In this document: positions 1-5,320 of the stretch, piece by piece
Layout: each line of letters opens with the position of its first letter
How positions within the stretch are numbered: the stretch's first letter is position 1
Assembly: GCA_029057255.1 (NCBI GenBank)
Contig: JAICZO010000412.1
Span: 1-5,320, forward strand
From: Muribaculaceae bacterium
GTDB taxonomy: Bacteria; Bacteroidota; Bacteroidia; Bacteroidales; Muribaculaceae
Reading direction: 5' to 3'
Length of the DNA stretch: 5,320 nucleotides
Made by a program: the position numbers and the translations under genes
The notes under the pieces: model-generated
Told to the model about the DNA's origin: nothing
Databases searched by the model: none
Seen by the model: only the letters and a program-made list of their open reading frames with translations

Positions 1-1184
1 AACTTGGCGTCAAGGAAGGGCTCGCGGCCGCGGAGGGGCGAATCCTCGGGAGCTACGAATGAGAGCTTGAGGAAGTCGCGGTCGTTCATGCGCTTGTAGA
101 GAGCGGCGCCGATCTCGGTGAAGGCACCCTGCTCGGGAGCTGCGTAGCCGAAGTTCTCCTCGTTGCAGCAGAATGACGAGAATGTGCGGATACCGCCGGC
201 CTGCACGATGTCGTCCTCCTTGTTATACTGACCTGCGAAGAGCCAGCTGGAGAATGAGCTGTTGTTGAAGCCGTTGGTCTTGTCGTGCCACTCCGCCTGG
301 GTGAGGGGAGTGCCGCCCGATGTAGTGATGGCAAGGCGAGCGTACTTGGCTGCCTCGGCATACTGTGCTGCGGCGAGCTTTGCGTCTTCGTTGATTTCGG
401 CCTGGTAGCTTGCATCCCAGATATAGGCGCGGGCAAGCAGACCGTAAGCTACTGCGAGCGTGGGAAGAGTCTTGTCGCCAAGGTTCATCTTGCTCTTCTC
501 GAAGTATGCGACAGAGTTGTTGAGGTCGGTGGTGATGAAGGCGAACATATCGTCGTGAGTTGCGCGGGGGTTGTTGCGCGACTCCTCTTCGGTAGTCTTT
601 TCGGTCACGATAGGCACGGTGAGACCCTTGATGTCATAACCATCCGTGCTCGTACACTCGGGGAAGAGGTCGGAGGGGAGCACTTCGTACATACGTGCCA
701 TGTCCAGGTAGATGAAGGCACGGTATGCGAGACCTGCGGCGAGGTAGGTCTGGAGTTCGGGAACTTCAGTCTCGGTGTCGACGCTGCCGATTACCTTGTT
801 GGTGGTGAGGATCTGTTCGTAGTGATAGTTCCAGATTACCTGAGTTGCAAGCTTGGTGGGAGCTGTGGAGAGTACAGCGCTCCATCCACCAAACCAGTCA
901 TAGCCGCCGGCATAGCGTACTGACATGTCTTCGGTCATGACGTCGCGGATGTGCATCATCGACGGGTAGCCGCCGTCGTAGTGTGCGTCCGGGTCGATTG
1001 TGATTTGGTTCATGCGGGCGGGCATACCCCAAAGCACAGCTTCGGTAGCTGCCGCATTTCCCTCAAGCTGCGACTGGATAACGCCGCTGGTAGGAATGGG
1101 GTCTTCCATACAGCCGGTCAGCAGTGGTGTTGCGAGCACTGCTACTGCGAGTGATTTATATATTGCTTTCATTGTAGATTTCAT
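1..1184 (-). CDS. SusD/RagB-family surface nutrient-binding lipoprotein (3' end beyond window)
   Basis: I translated this frame by hand: 394 codons are open to the left edge, so the C-terminal part of a protein usually near 500-650 residues is missing. The N-terminus is a lipoprotein signal peptide: a KAIYK basic start, a hydrophobic stretch, then lipobox LTGC with Cys25. MEDP follows the Cys; acidic residues there fit the Bacteroidota surface-export signal. SusD-type TPR helices are visible at about 148-170 (LAYRAFIYLDMARMYEVLP) and 241-260 (TLAVAYGLLARAYIWDAS). Between them is the typical 'GLTVPIVTE...RATHDDMFAFITTDL' segment (187-221). In this family the protein caps the SusC barrel outside the cell and captures the ligand. 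The start is uncertain: the ATG at 1184 begins three bases after the susC stop, and an in-frame ATG at 1172 gives a more usual signal peptide (MKAIYKS, Cys21). Neither has a clear Shine-Dalgarno. It is cotranscribed with susC, and translational coupling is likely. The family call is firm; the ligand is unknown. Confidence 0.95.
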   Translation of the reverse strand, partial: MKSTMKAIYKSLAVAVLATPLLTGCMEDPIPTSGVIQSQLEGNAAATEAVLWGMPARMNQITIDPDAHYDGGYPSMMHIRDVMTEDMSVRYAGGYDWFGGWSAVLSTAPTKLATQVIWNYHYEQILTTNKVIGSVDTETEVPELQTYLAAGLAYRAFIYLDMARMYEVLPSDLFPECTSTDGYDIKGLTVPIVTEKTTEEESRNNPRATHDDMFAFITTDLNNSVAYFEKSKMNLGDKTLPTLAVAYGLLARAYIWDASYQAEINEDAKLAAAQYAEAAKYARLAITTSGGTPLTQAEWHDKTNGFNNSSFSSWLFAGQYNKEDDIVQAGGIRTFSSFCCNEENFGYAAPEQGAFTEIGAALYKRMNDRDFLKLSFVAPEDSPLRGREPFLDAK

Positions 1185-1187
1185 TGA

Positions 1188-4100
1188 TTAGAAAGTTACA
1201 GTAAGACCGCCGGAGATAGTGCGGACAGCAGCGTTGTAAGAGTTGCTTGAGCCGCCGGTGAACGACTGGCGGGGGTCAAGACCCTGACGCTTCGACCATA
1301 CCCATACATTCTCGCATGCGAAGTATACGCGGAGCTTGGTCAGGTACATCTTCTTGACAATGTCAGAGGGCAGGTTGTAGCCGAAGTTGATGTTGTCAAA
1401 CGAGAGGTACGAGCCGTCGATGAGGAAGCGGCTTGACATCGATGCGCTGTTGATGTCGCCGTACATGAAGCGGGGTGTGTTGCTGTTGGGGTTCTCGGGT
1501 GTCCATGCGTCGTAGAGGTCGGCGTGGAGGTTGGTACCTGTGCCTGAGCCGGAGGGCGATGCCATCAGACCTGCGTAGCTTGAGTCATATACCTTGCCGC
1601 CGATACGGTAGCTGAACATGAGCGAGAGATCGAAGCCCTTGTAGTCGAACGAAGTCTGGAAACCGCCGAACATGGGGGGCAGACCGGTGCCGCAGAGGGC
1701 GTTGGTAGCCTCGCCGTAGTTTGTAGTGGTTGTGGTTTTGCCGGTTTCGTTACCCTGGCCGTCGACAATCTTCTTCTCGTAGACGGGCATACCGTTGGTG
1801 GGGTCTACACCGAGGTACTTCTTCATGTAGAAGGTGTACATGGGCTGGCCTTCGCCGTAGTAGTAGCTGCCGCTCGAGTAACCGGCAACACCGTCGACAG
1901 TCATGAGCTTACGCTCCATGGGGAGGCTCTCGATCTTGTTCTTCTGCCATGTGAAGTTGGCGGTGAGGTTCCAGTTGAAGTCGCGGGTGTGGATGAGGTC
2001 GCCGCTGAGTTCAGCCTCGATACCGGCATTCATCATGTTGCCCACGTTGTCGTAGTAGCCCATGAAGCCGAACGAAGAGGGGAGGGGAAAGTACATGAGC
2101 ATGTCAGATGTGCGACGGTAGAAGCCGTTGACCTCACCGCGCAGGCGGTTGTTGAACATGCCGAATTCAACACCGACGTTGAAGTTGCCGTTCTTTTCCC
2201 AGGTGATGTTCTCGTTACCCTTTGTGCTGGGTGTGAGGGCGGGGTTGCCGTTAGAGTTCACGAGCGAGTAAGTGTCGATGTAGCGGAAAGCACCGATTCT
2301 GTCGTTACCCTGCTCGCCATAAGAAGCCTTGAGCTTGAGGTTGTTGATCCAGTCAACCTGGAAGAAATCTTCCTTGCTGATGATCCATGCGCCGCCGACC
2401 GACCAGAAGTTACCCCAGCGGTGCTTGGGATGGAAGTTGCTCGATGCGTCGCGACGGTAAGAAACAGAAGCGAAGTACTTGTCGTCGTAGTTGTACTGGC
2501 CGCGGAAGATCCAGCCTTCTACGTTGTACATTGTAGTGTACGAACCGGTTGTGCCGTCAATGATGGCACCGTCGAGTTCGTCATTGGAGGGGAGGAACAT
2601 GTTGGTGCGGCGGCCGGAGAGGGTGTAGTAGTTCTCCTTGTAGTATTCGTGGCCGGCGAGCACCTCGGCAGTGTGGATGTTGTTGAAGGTGTGGTTCCAG
2701 TTGAGGAGCTGCTGGAAGGTGTAGTCAACTTCGCGAGAGTGTGTCTTGTCGACGATACCGTTCTGAGTAGCGAACTGGCCGTAGTAGGGGTTGTTTGTCG
2801 ATGTCGAGCGGTTGTCCATGAAGTTGACGTTGTTGTTGGCGGTGAACTTGAAGTCCTTCAGGAAGCGGACTTCAACGAAGCCGGTAGCAGTGAAGAGGTT
2901 GCGGTCGGCCTTGTTCACGTTGAGGAATGCGTCAGAGATGGCGTTCGAGCCGGGCATGAAGGGGCGGCGGAGGCCTGCGTTCAGACCCGAACCGTAGTCA
3001 TAGCGGGGGAAGTTCTGAGCGTCGTAGATAATCTGCTTGTTGGCGTCGCGCATGAAGAGGGGGTAGATAGGTGCTACCTGTGTGGCGAACGCGAAGATGT
3101 TGCCCGACGAGTTGGAGGCACCTTCGTCGGCTGTGGCGATGAGGTTGACGTGAGAGTACTGGGCGGTGGCGCCGACCTTCAGCCAGGGCTTGGCCTGGAA
3201 GTCAGCCGAGATACGACCCGAGAAACGCTCGAAGCTCTGAGGTGTCACGACGATACCTTCGTTCTTGAGGTAGCTGACAGAAGCGTAGATGTTGCTCTTG
3301 TCAGTGCCCTGCGAGATGTTCACGTTGTACTCCTGGCGGAGGCTGTTGCGGTAGGTGTAGTCGAGCCAGTTGTCGGGCTGCAGCCAGAAACCGTTCTGCA
3401 GGCGGCCGAGAGTGGCGTTGGGGTTGAGCTTGCCGTTGGTACCGATGAGGCTCTGGCCTTCGGGAACGGTGTATACATTATAGTAGAGACCGTACGAGTT
3501 CTGTGCGGTGAGGTTGGCGTTGGCCCATGCGTGACCGGCAGCGGGAGTCATGCCCATACCGCCGATGTTAGACTGTTTTTCACCGATAAGCTCGGGAGCG
3601 TAAGTAGCGTAGTTGTAGAGCGACTGATAGTAGAGCTCGTAGTACTGTGCGGGGTTGGTGATATAGTTGTAGTCCTGGGTAGCACGGCTGTTGGAGCCCC
3701 ACTTGGCGTCGAGAGTCACGGTAGCCTCGCCGAGCTTGGCGCGCTTGGTGGTGACGAGGATGACACCGTTGGCACCGCGGGCACCGTAGAGTGCGTTCGA
3801 AGCGGCGTCCTTGAGGACAGTCATCGACTCGATGTCGCTGGTGGAGAGGTTCGAGAGCGAACCGGTGAAGGGTGTGCCGTCAACAATGATAAGAGGAGAC
3901 TGGCTGCCCTGTACCGATGTCACACCACGCACCATCATGGCGGGGGAAGAACCGTCGGCAGCACCCGATGAGTTAGCGAGCTGGAGACCTGTTACACGGC
4001 CTGTGAGGGCGTTGAGGGGGTTGGTCACCTGTGTCTTCTCGATAGCGGCAGCATCGACAGTAGCGGCAGAGCCGGTGAACGACGATTTGGTCTGTGTACC

Positions 4101-4424
4101 ATAGGCCACGACAATAACGTCGTCAAGAAGAGAACTTTCCTGAACGAGTCGGATGACCATGTTGCCGTCTGTAATGGCGACGTGCTGAGTTTGGTAGCCT
4201 ACGTAGGAAACCGTAAGGTTTTTGGCTGTTGCGGGGACTTTCAGGGAGAAATGACCGCTGGCATCAGTAGCGACGCCGTAACCTGTCCCGGCCGAAACCG
4301 ATACGCCGATCAGTTCTTCATCTGTGCCGGCGTCAACGACAGTACCCTGAACCGTGCGCGTCTGTGCCGACGCACACAAGCTGAGTGTGATTACTGTCAG
4401 AAGTAGTAGAAACAGCTTTTTCAT
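1188..4424 (-). CDS. SusC/RagA-family TonB-dependent outer-membrane transporter
   Basis: This is a complete 1078-residue protein, a normal SusC length. Residues 1-20 form a signal peptide (KK, a leucine-rich core, ASA before Q21). Residues about 23-93 are a carboxypeptidase-D-regulatory-like beta-sandwich (QGTVVDAGTDEELIGVSV, then SYVGYQTQHVAI). DDVIVVAYGTQ at 101-111 is the conserved segment leading into the plug. The plug runs to about 230 and ends in the SusC signature LKDAASNALYGARGANGVIL and TTKR. The rest is beta-barrel, rich in alternating aromatic strands, ending in GGLTVTF with a terminal Phe as expected for Bam insertion. There is no STN domain before the sandwich, so direct anti-sigma signalling is not indicated. 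In this family TonB energy drives import of a ligand held by the partner SusD, whose gene follows after TAA TCA in the same reading frame. The start ATG has an AT-rich leader (TAATTTTTTCTAAGT) and no Shine-Dalgarno, as is usual in Bacteroidota. Substrate is not inferable. Confidence 0.97.
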   Translation of the reverse strand: MKKLFLLLLTVITLSLCASAQTRTVQGTVVDAGTDEELIGVSVSAGTGYGVATDASGHFSLKVPATAKNLTVSYVGYQTQHVAITDGNMVIRLVQESSLLDDVIVVAYGTQTKSSFTGSAATVDAAAIEKTQVTNPLNALTGRVTGLQLANSSGAADGSSPAMMVRGVTSVQGSQSPLIIVDGTPFTGSLSNLSTSDIESMTVLKDAASNALYGARGANGVILVTTKRAKLGEATVTLDAKWGSNSRATQDYNYITNPAQYYELYYQSLYNYATYAPELIGEKQSNIGGMGMTPAAGHAWANANLTAQNSYGLYYNVYTVPEGQSLIGTNGKLNPNATLGRLQNGFWLQPDNWLDYTYRNSLRQEYNVNISQGTDKSNIYASVSYLKNEGIVVTPQSFERFSGRISADFQAKPWLKVGATAQYSHVNLIATADEGASNSSGNIFAFATQVAPIYPLFMRDANKQIIYDAQNFPRYDYGSGLNAGLRRPFMPGSNAISDAFLNVNKADRNLFTATGFVEVRFLKDFKFTANNNVNFMDNRSTSTNNPYYGQFATQNGIVDKTHSREVDYTFQQLLNWNHTFNNIHTAEVLAGHEYYKENYYTLSGRRTNMFLPSNDELDGAIIDGTTGSYTTMYNVEGWIFRGQYNYDDKYFASVSYRRDASSNFHPKHRWGNFWSVGGAWIISKEDFFQVDWINNLKLKASYGEQGNDRIGAFRYIDTYSLVNSNGNPALTPSTKGNENITWEKNGNFNVGVEFGMFNNRLRGEVNGFYRRTSDMLMYFPLPSSFGFMGYYDNVGNMMNAGIEAELSGDLIHTRDFNWNLTANFTWQKNKIESLPMERKLMTVDGVAGYSSGSYYYGEGQPMYTFYMKKYLGVDPTNGMPVYEKKIVDGQGNETGKTTTTTNYGEATNALCGTGLPPMFGGFQTSFDYKGFDLSLMFSYRIGGKVYDSSYAGLMASPSGSGTGTNLHADLYDAWTPENPNSNTPRFMYGDINSASMSSRFLIDGSYLSFDNINFGYNLPSDIVKKMYLTKLRVYFACENVWVWSKRQGLDPRQSFTGGSSNSYNAAVRTISGGLTVTF

Positions 4425-4522
4425 ACTTAGAAAAAATTAGACATAAATTGATTGATTGATAATTTCTTAGCAAATGCGTAAATGCCCCGATAGCGCTCAA
4501 AAGCGCGCGTACCGATGGCGTT
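4425..4522 (-). promoter_or_regulatory. Predicted susC 5' leader with small hairpin and short repeats
   Basis: The inferred leader holds a perfect 5-bp stem with a 4-base loop at 4493-4506 (plus strand GCGCT-CAAA-AGCGC). It is flanked by a 9-base direct repeat differing at one base (CCGATAGCG at 4487-4495, CCGATGGCG at 4512-4520). Nearer the gene is a 3.5-copy ATTG tandem repeat (4447-4460), then T-rich sequence just before the start codon. The GC-rich island in an otherwise AT-rich leader could be an RNA structure or a regulator or sRNA target. I recognise no named riboswitch. The role is unproven. Confidence 0.35.
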
Positions 4523-4528
4523 GAGATG

Positions 4529-4559
4529 CAAAGTTAACACAAATATTCATATAAATAAA
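4529..4559 (-). promoter_or_regulatory. Probable susC-susD promoter (Bacteroidota sigma-ABfr type)
   Basis: Read on the minus strand, 4536-4529 is TAACTTTG, an exact match to the Bacteroidota -7 consensus TAnnTTTG. Nineteen bases upstream, 4559-4556 reads TTTA, one base off the -33 box TTTG. The surrounding DNA is strongly AT-rich. Transcription would start near 4522 and give a leader of about 98 nt before the susC ATG. The -7 match and position are direct observations; the -33 box is weak and the start point is inferred. Confidence 0.6.
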
Positions 4560-4720
4560 CATTTGGCAATAAAAAATCTCGCTTTTTAACACTTTACCGC
4601 CCAAAACGCCACTATTTTTTCACCGATTTTTGCCGCCATGACCCTTCTCTCTGCTCCAAAATAGAAAAATGTCCGCCGCCCTTGCACACTCCTACACATT
4701 ATTATATATAGAACCGCTGG
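4560..4720. other. AT-rich intergenic stretch without a supported gene
   Basis: This stretch contains homopolymeric A/T runs and an ATTATATATA tract (4701-4710). I see no coding region of useful length, no tRNA or rRNA signature, and no hairpin followed by a T tract. The only minus-strand ORF is a 17-codon frame at 4639-4586, which I do not call. Confidence 0.5.
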
Positions 4721-4725
4721 ATGTG

Positions 4726-4834
4726 GGTGTGTCGACGTGACGTACGCCGCGTGGGATCGATTCGGGAAAGGGTGTGTTGGCGTGATGCCCGCCGCGTGGA
4801 TGGTGTGTCGACGTAACGTCCGGAGGACGTTGAT
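4726..4834 (+). repeat. Degenerate GTG-rich units of about 31 bp, block 1
   Basis: Three related units lie at 4726-4757, 4771-4801 and 4802-4834. They open GGTGTGTYGRCGT, and the first two close CGCCGCGTGG. The last two are directly adjacent. The third loses its usual ending and runs into the GGAGGACGTT of hairpin H1. All frames translate to low-complexity Val/Arg/Asp/Gly strings with no protein-like features, so I treat the block as non-coding. Confidence 0.65.
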
Positions 4835-4916
4835 TATTAGTAACCCCGGCCACCGAAGCGGAGCGAAGGTGTCCGGGGGTTAGGCGTCATACTCACAACA
4901 AGGCGTCCGCAGGCCG
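4775..4916 (+). repeat. 404-bp-period direct repeat, copy 1 (142 bp core)
   Basis: These 142 bases match 5179-5320 at a constant 404-base offset, with one mismatch (A at 4839, C at 5243). Homology continues more weakly upstream, where the segment GATTCGGGAAAGGGTGTG at about 4759 aligns with GATTCTGGGATGGTATG at about 5164 if small indels are allowed. The repeat carries the end of the GTG-rich units, the two-hairpin module, and a tail with CGTCCGCAGG (4904-4913). That tail segment is the reverse complement of 5041-5050. It holds no plausible coding frame. Confidence 0.95.
4815..4882 (+). repeat. Two-hairpin structured module, direct copy 1
   Basis: Hairpin H1 is 4815-4831: arms AACGTCC and GGACGTT around GGA, seven perfect pairs. 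A 9-base spacer GATTATTAG follows. Hairpin H2 is 4841-4882: left arm TAACCCCGGCCACC and right arm GGTGTCCGGGGGTTA, 13 pairs with one bulge and one C-T mismatch, closing a 13-base loop. Across the loop and its closing bases run three pentamers: CGAAG, CGGAG, CGAAG. There is no T tract, so it is not a textbook intrinsic terminator, though Bacteroidota terminators can be atypical. The structure is visible; the function is not known. Confidence 0.85.
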
Positions 4917-4922
4917 CCGATT

Positions 4923-4942
4923 GGTCGATGACATCATCGACC
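4923..4942. repeat. 20-bp near-perfect palindrome
   Basis: GGTCGATGACATCATCGACC has 9-base arms fully complementary around a central CA. A two-base centre makes this more like a dimeric protein binding site, or a cruciform-prone DNA palindrome, than an RNA hairpin, though a shorter stem with a larger loop is possible. It lies between direct copy 1 and the inverted copy of the module. The corresponding place after copy 2 is outside the window. Confidence 0.6.
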
Positions 4943-4985
4943 GCCGTGCCCCGGGGGGTGATGCGCCTCTGCCGAGATGGCGTCC

Positions 4986-5052
4986 TACCGCGGCACGCCT
5001 CCGCTCCGCTCCGGCGGGCCGGGTTACGAATAATCGTCGTCCTGCGGACGAC
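4986..5052 (-). repeat. Two-hairpin structured module, inverted and diverged copy
   Basis: On the minus strand this reads as the same module: H1 at 5052-5036 (arms GTCGTCC and GGACGAC around GCA, seven perfect pairs), spacer GATTATTCG (identical to direct copy 2), then H2 at 5026-4986. H2 again has a 13-base loop of CGRAG pentamers, here all CGGAG. Its arms TAACCCGGCCCGCC and GGCGTGCCGCGGTA give 11 pairs of 14. The C-T mismatch fifth from the loop is at the same place as in the direct copies. Several stem positions changed in pairs, keeping complementarity. Confidence 0.8.
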
Positions 5053-5101
5053 AGCTTCGCCCGCCGAGCTACGTCGATGGTGTCGGTAGGGGTGTTGACG
5101 T

Positions 5102-5238
5102 GGTGTGTCGGCGTGGTGTGTACCGTGTGGTCTTGTTGGTGTGATGTCCGCCGTGTGGATGGCGATTCTGGGATGGTATGTTGGCGTGATGCCCGCCGCG
5201 TGGATGGTGTGTCGACGTAACGTCCGGAGGACGTTGAT
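5102..5238 (+). repeat. Degenerate GTG-rich units of about 31 bp, block 2
   Basis: Four related units lie near 5102-5131, 5132-5160, 5175-5205 and 5206-5238. The last two match units two and three of block 1 almost exactly; the first two are more degenerate (GTGTGTCGGCGTGG and TTGGTGTGATGTCC). Like block 1, the block leads directly into a direct copy of the two-hairpin module. Confidence 0.6.
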
Positions 5239-5320
5239 TATTCGTAACCCCGGCCACCGAAGCGGAGCGAAGGTGTCCGGGGGTTAGGCGTCATACTCAC
5301 AACAAGGCGTCCGCAGGCCG
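5179..5320 (+). repeat. 404-bp-period direct repeat, copy 2 (cut by window end)
   Basis: This is the second copy of the segment at 4775-4916, with 141 of 142 bases identical. The window ends inside it, so the repeat may be longer and more copies may follow. Such high identity in non-coding DNA, beside flanks that align only loosely, points to recent duplication, gene conversion or selection on the core. Confidence 0.95.
5219..5286 (+). repeat. Two-hairpin structured module, direct copy 2
   Basis: This is identical to the module at 4815-4882 except for C at 5243 in the spacer. H1 spans 5219-5235 and H2 spans 5245-5286. With the other two copies it gives a direct-inverted-direct arrangement over about 470 bases. 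Confidence 0.85.

Noticed and set aside
285..923. 212-codon open frame on the plus strand
   Set aside because: It is antisense to the clear SusD lipoprotein frame, whose translation shows the lipobox and TPR segments. The antisense product has no recognisable features.
1989..3971. 660-codon open frame on the plus strand, antisense to susC
   Set aside because: It lies wholly opposite a strongly supported SusC gene. Its translation is a Val/Glu/Gly-rich string with no fold or motif, as expected from the GC-rich third codon positions of susC.
4374..4376. Cys17 in the SusC signal peptide as a lipoprotein site
   Set aside because: The residue before it is Leu (LSLC), which does not fit a lipobox. 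ASA before Q21 is a good signal peptidase I site, as expected for a SusC barrel.
4586..4639. 17-codon minus-strand ORF (MAAKIGEKIVAFWAVKC) with a purine-rich stretch upstream
   Set aside because: It is too short to support from one sequence. It lies upstream of the inferred susC promoter, and no conservation can be tested here.
4682..4710. TTGCAC, 17 bases, TATATA, resembling a plus-strand sigma-70 promoter
   Set aside because: Bacteroidota primary sigma factors prefer TTTG / TAnnTTTG. The matches are partial in an AT-rich stretch, and no gene follows.
4815..5052. Possible invertible promoter switch, because inverted repeats flank about 100 bases
   Set aside because: The inverted arms are diverged (15 identical bases, then indels and changes). 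No invertase gene is visible, and the susC promoter lies outside the invertible segment.
4921..5287. Open frames of 60-99 codons in the repeat region on both strands
   Set aside because: They run through the palindrome, hairpins and GTG-rich repeats and overlap each other on both strands. They translate to low-complexity sequence.
4775..5320. CRISPR array, or retron-type ncRNA
   Set aside because: The repeats are too long and too few, without uniform spacers, for CRISPR. No reverse transcriptase or Cas gene is in the window.

Overview
The window looks like part of a Bacteroidota (Bacteroidales) chromosome. The evidence is a canonical SusC/SusD outer-membrane pair on the minus strand, a Bacteroidota-type promoter -7 box (TAnnTTTG) upstream of susC, and no clear Shine-Dalgarno sequences. 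The GC-rich third codon positions and protein style resemble gut families such as Muribaculaceae, but that family placement is inference.

Positions 1-4424 hold a two-gene minus-strand operon. A complete SusC/RagA-type TonB-dependent transporter (4424 down to 1188) is followed within a few bases by a SusD/RagB-type surface lipoprotein (1184 down to 1). The susD 3' end lies beyond the left edge. Together they would form the transporter-plus-lid complex that binds and imports an oligosaccharide or peptide. No glycan enzyme, sensor or anti-sigma gene is visible, so the substrate cannot be named.

Positions 4425-4720 are an AT-rich intergenic stretch with the probable susC promoter (-7 box at 4529-4536) and a leader of about 98 nt. 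The leader contains a small hairpin, a short direct repeat and a tetranucleotide repeat. No convincing gene is present.

Positions 4721-5320 are a GC-rich non-coding repeat region and the most unusual part of the window. A 142-base segment (4775-4916) recurs 404 bases later (5179-5320) with one mismatch, and the second copy is cut by the window edge. Inside it is a compact two-hairpin module: a 17-nt hairpin, a 9-nt spacer, then a 41-42-nt hairpin with a 13-nt loop made of CGRAG pentamers. The module occurs three times, as direct, inverted and direct copies. The inverted copy has diverged in sequence but keeps the geometry, with several paired compensatory changes. Degenerate GTG-rich units of about 31 bp precede the direct modules, and a 20-bp palindrome lies between the first direct and the inverted module. 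The region could be a REP/BIME-like or MITE-like intergenic element, a set of terminators, or a structured RNA. The sequence alone does not decide, and no mobile-element or effector protein is visible beside it.
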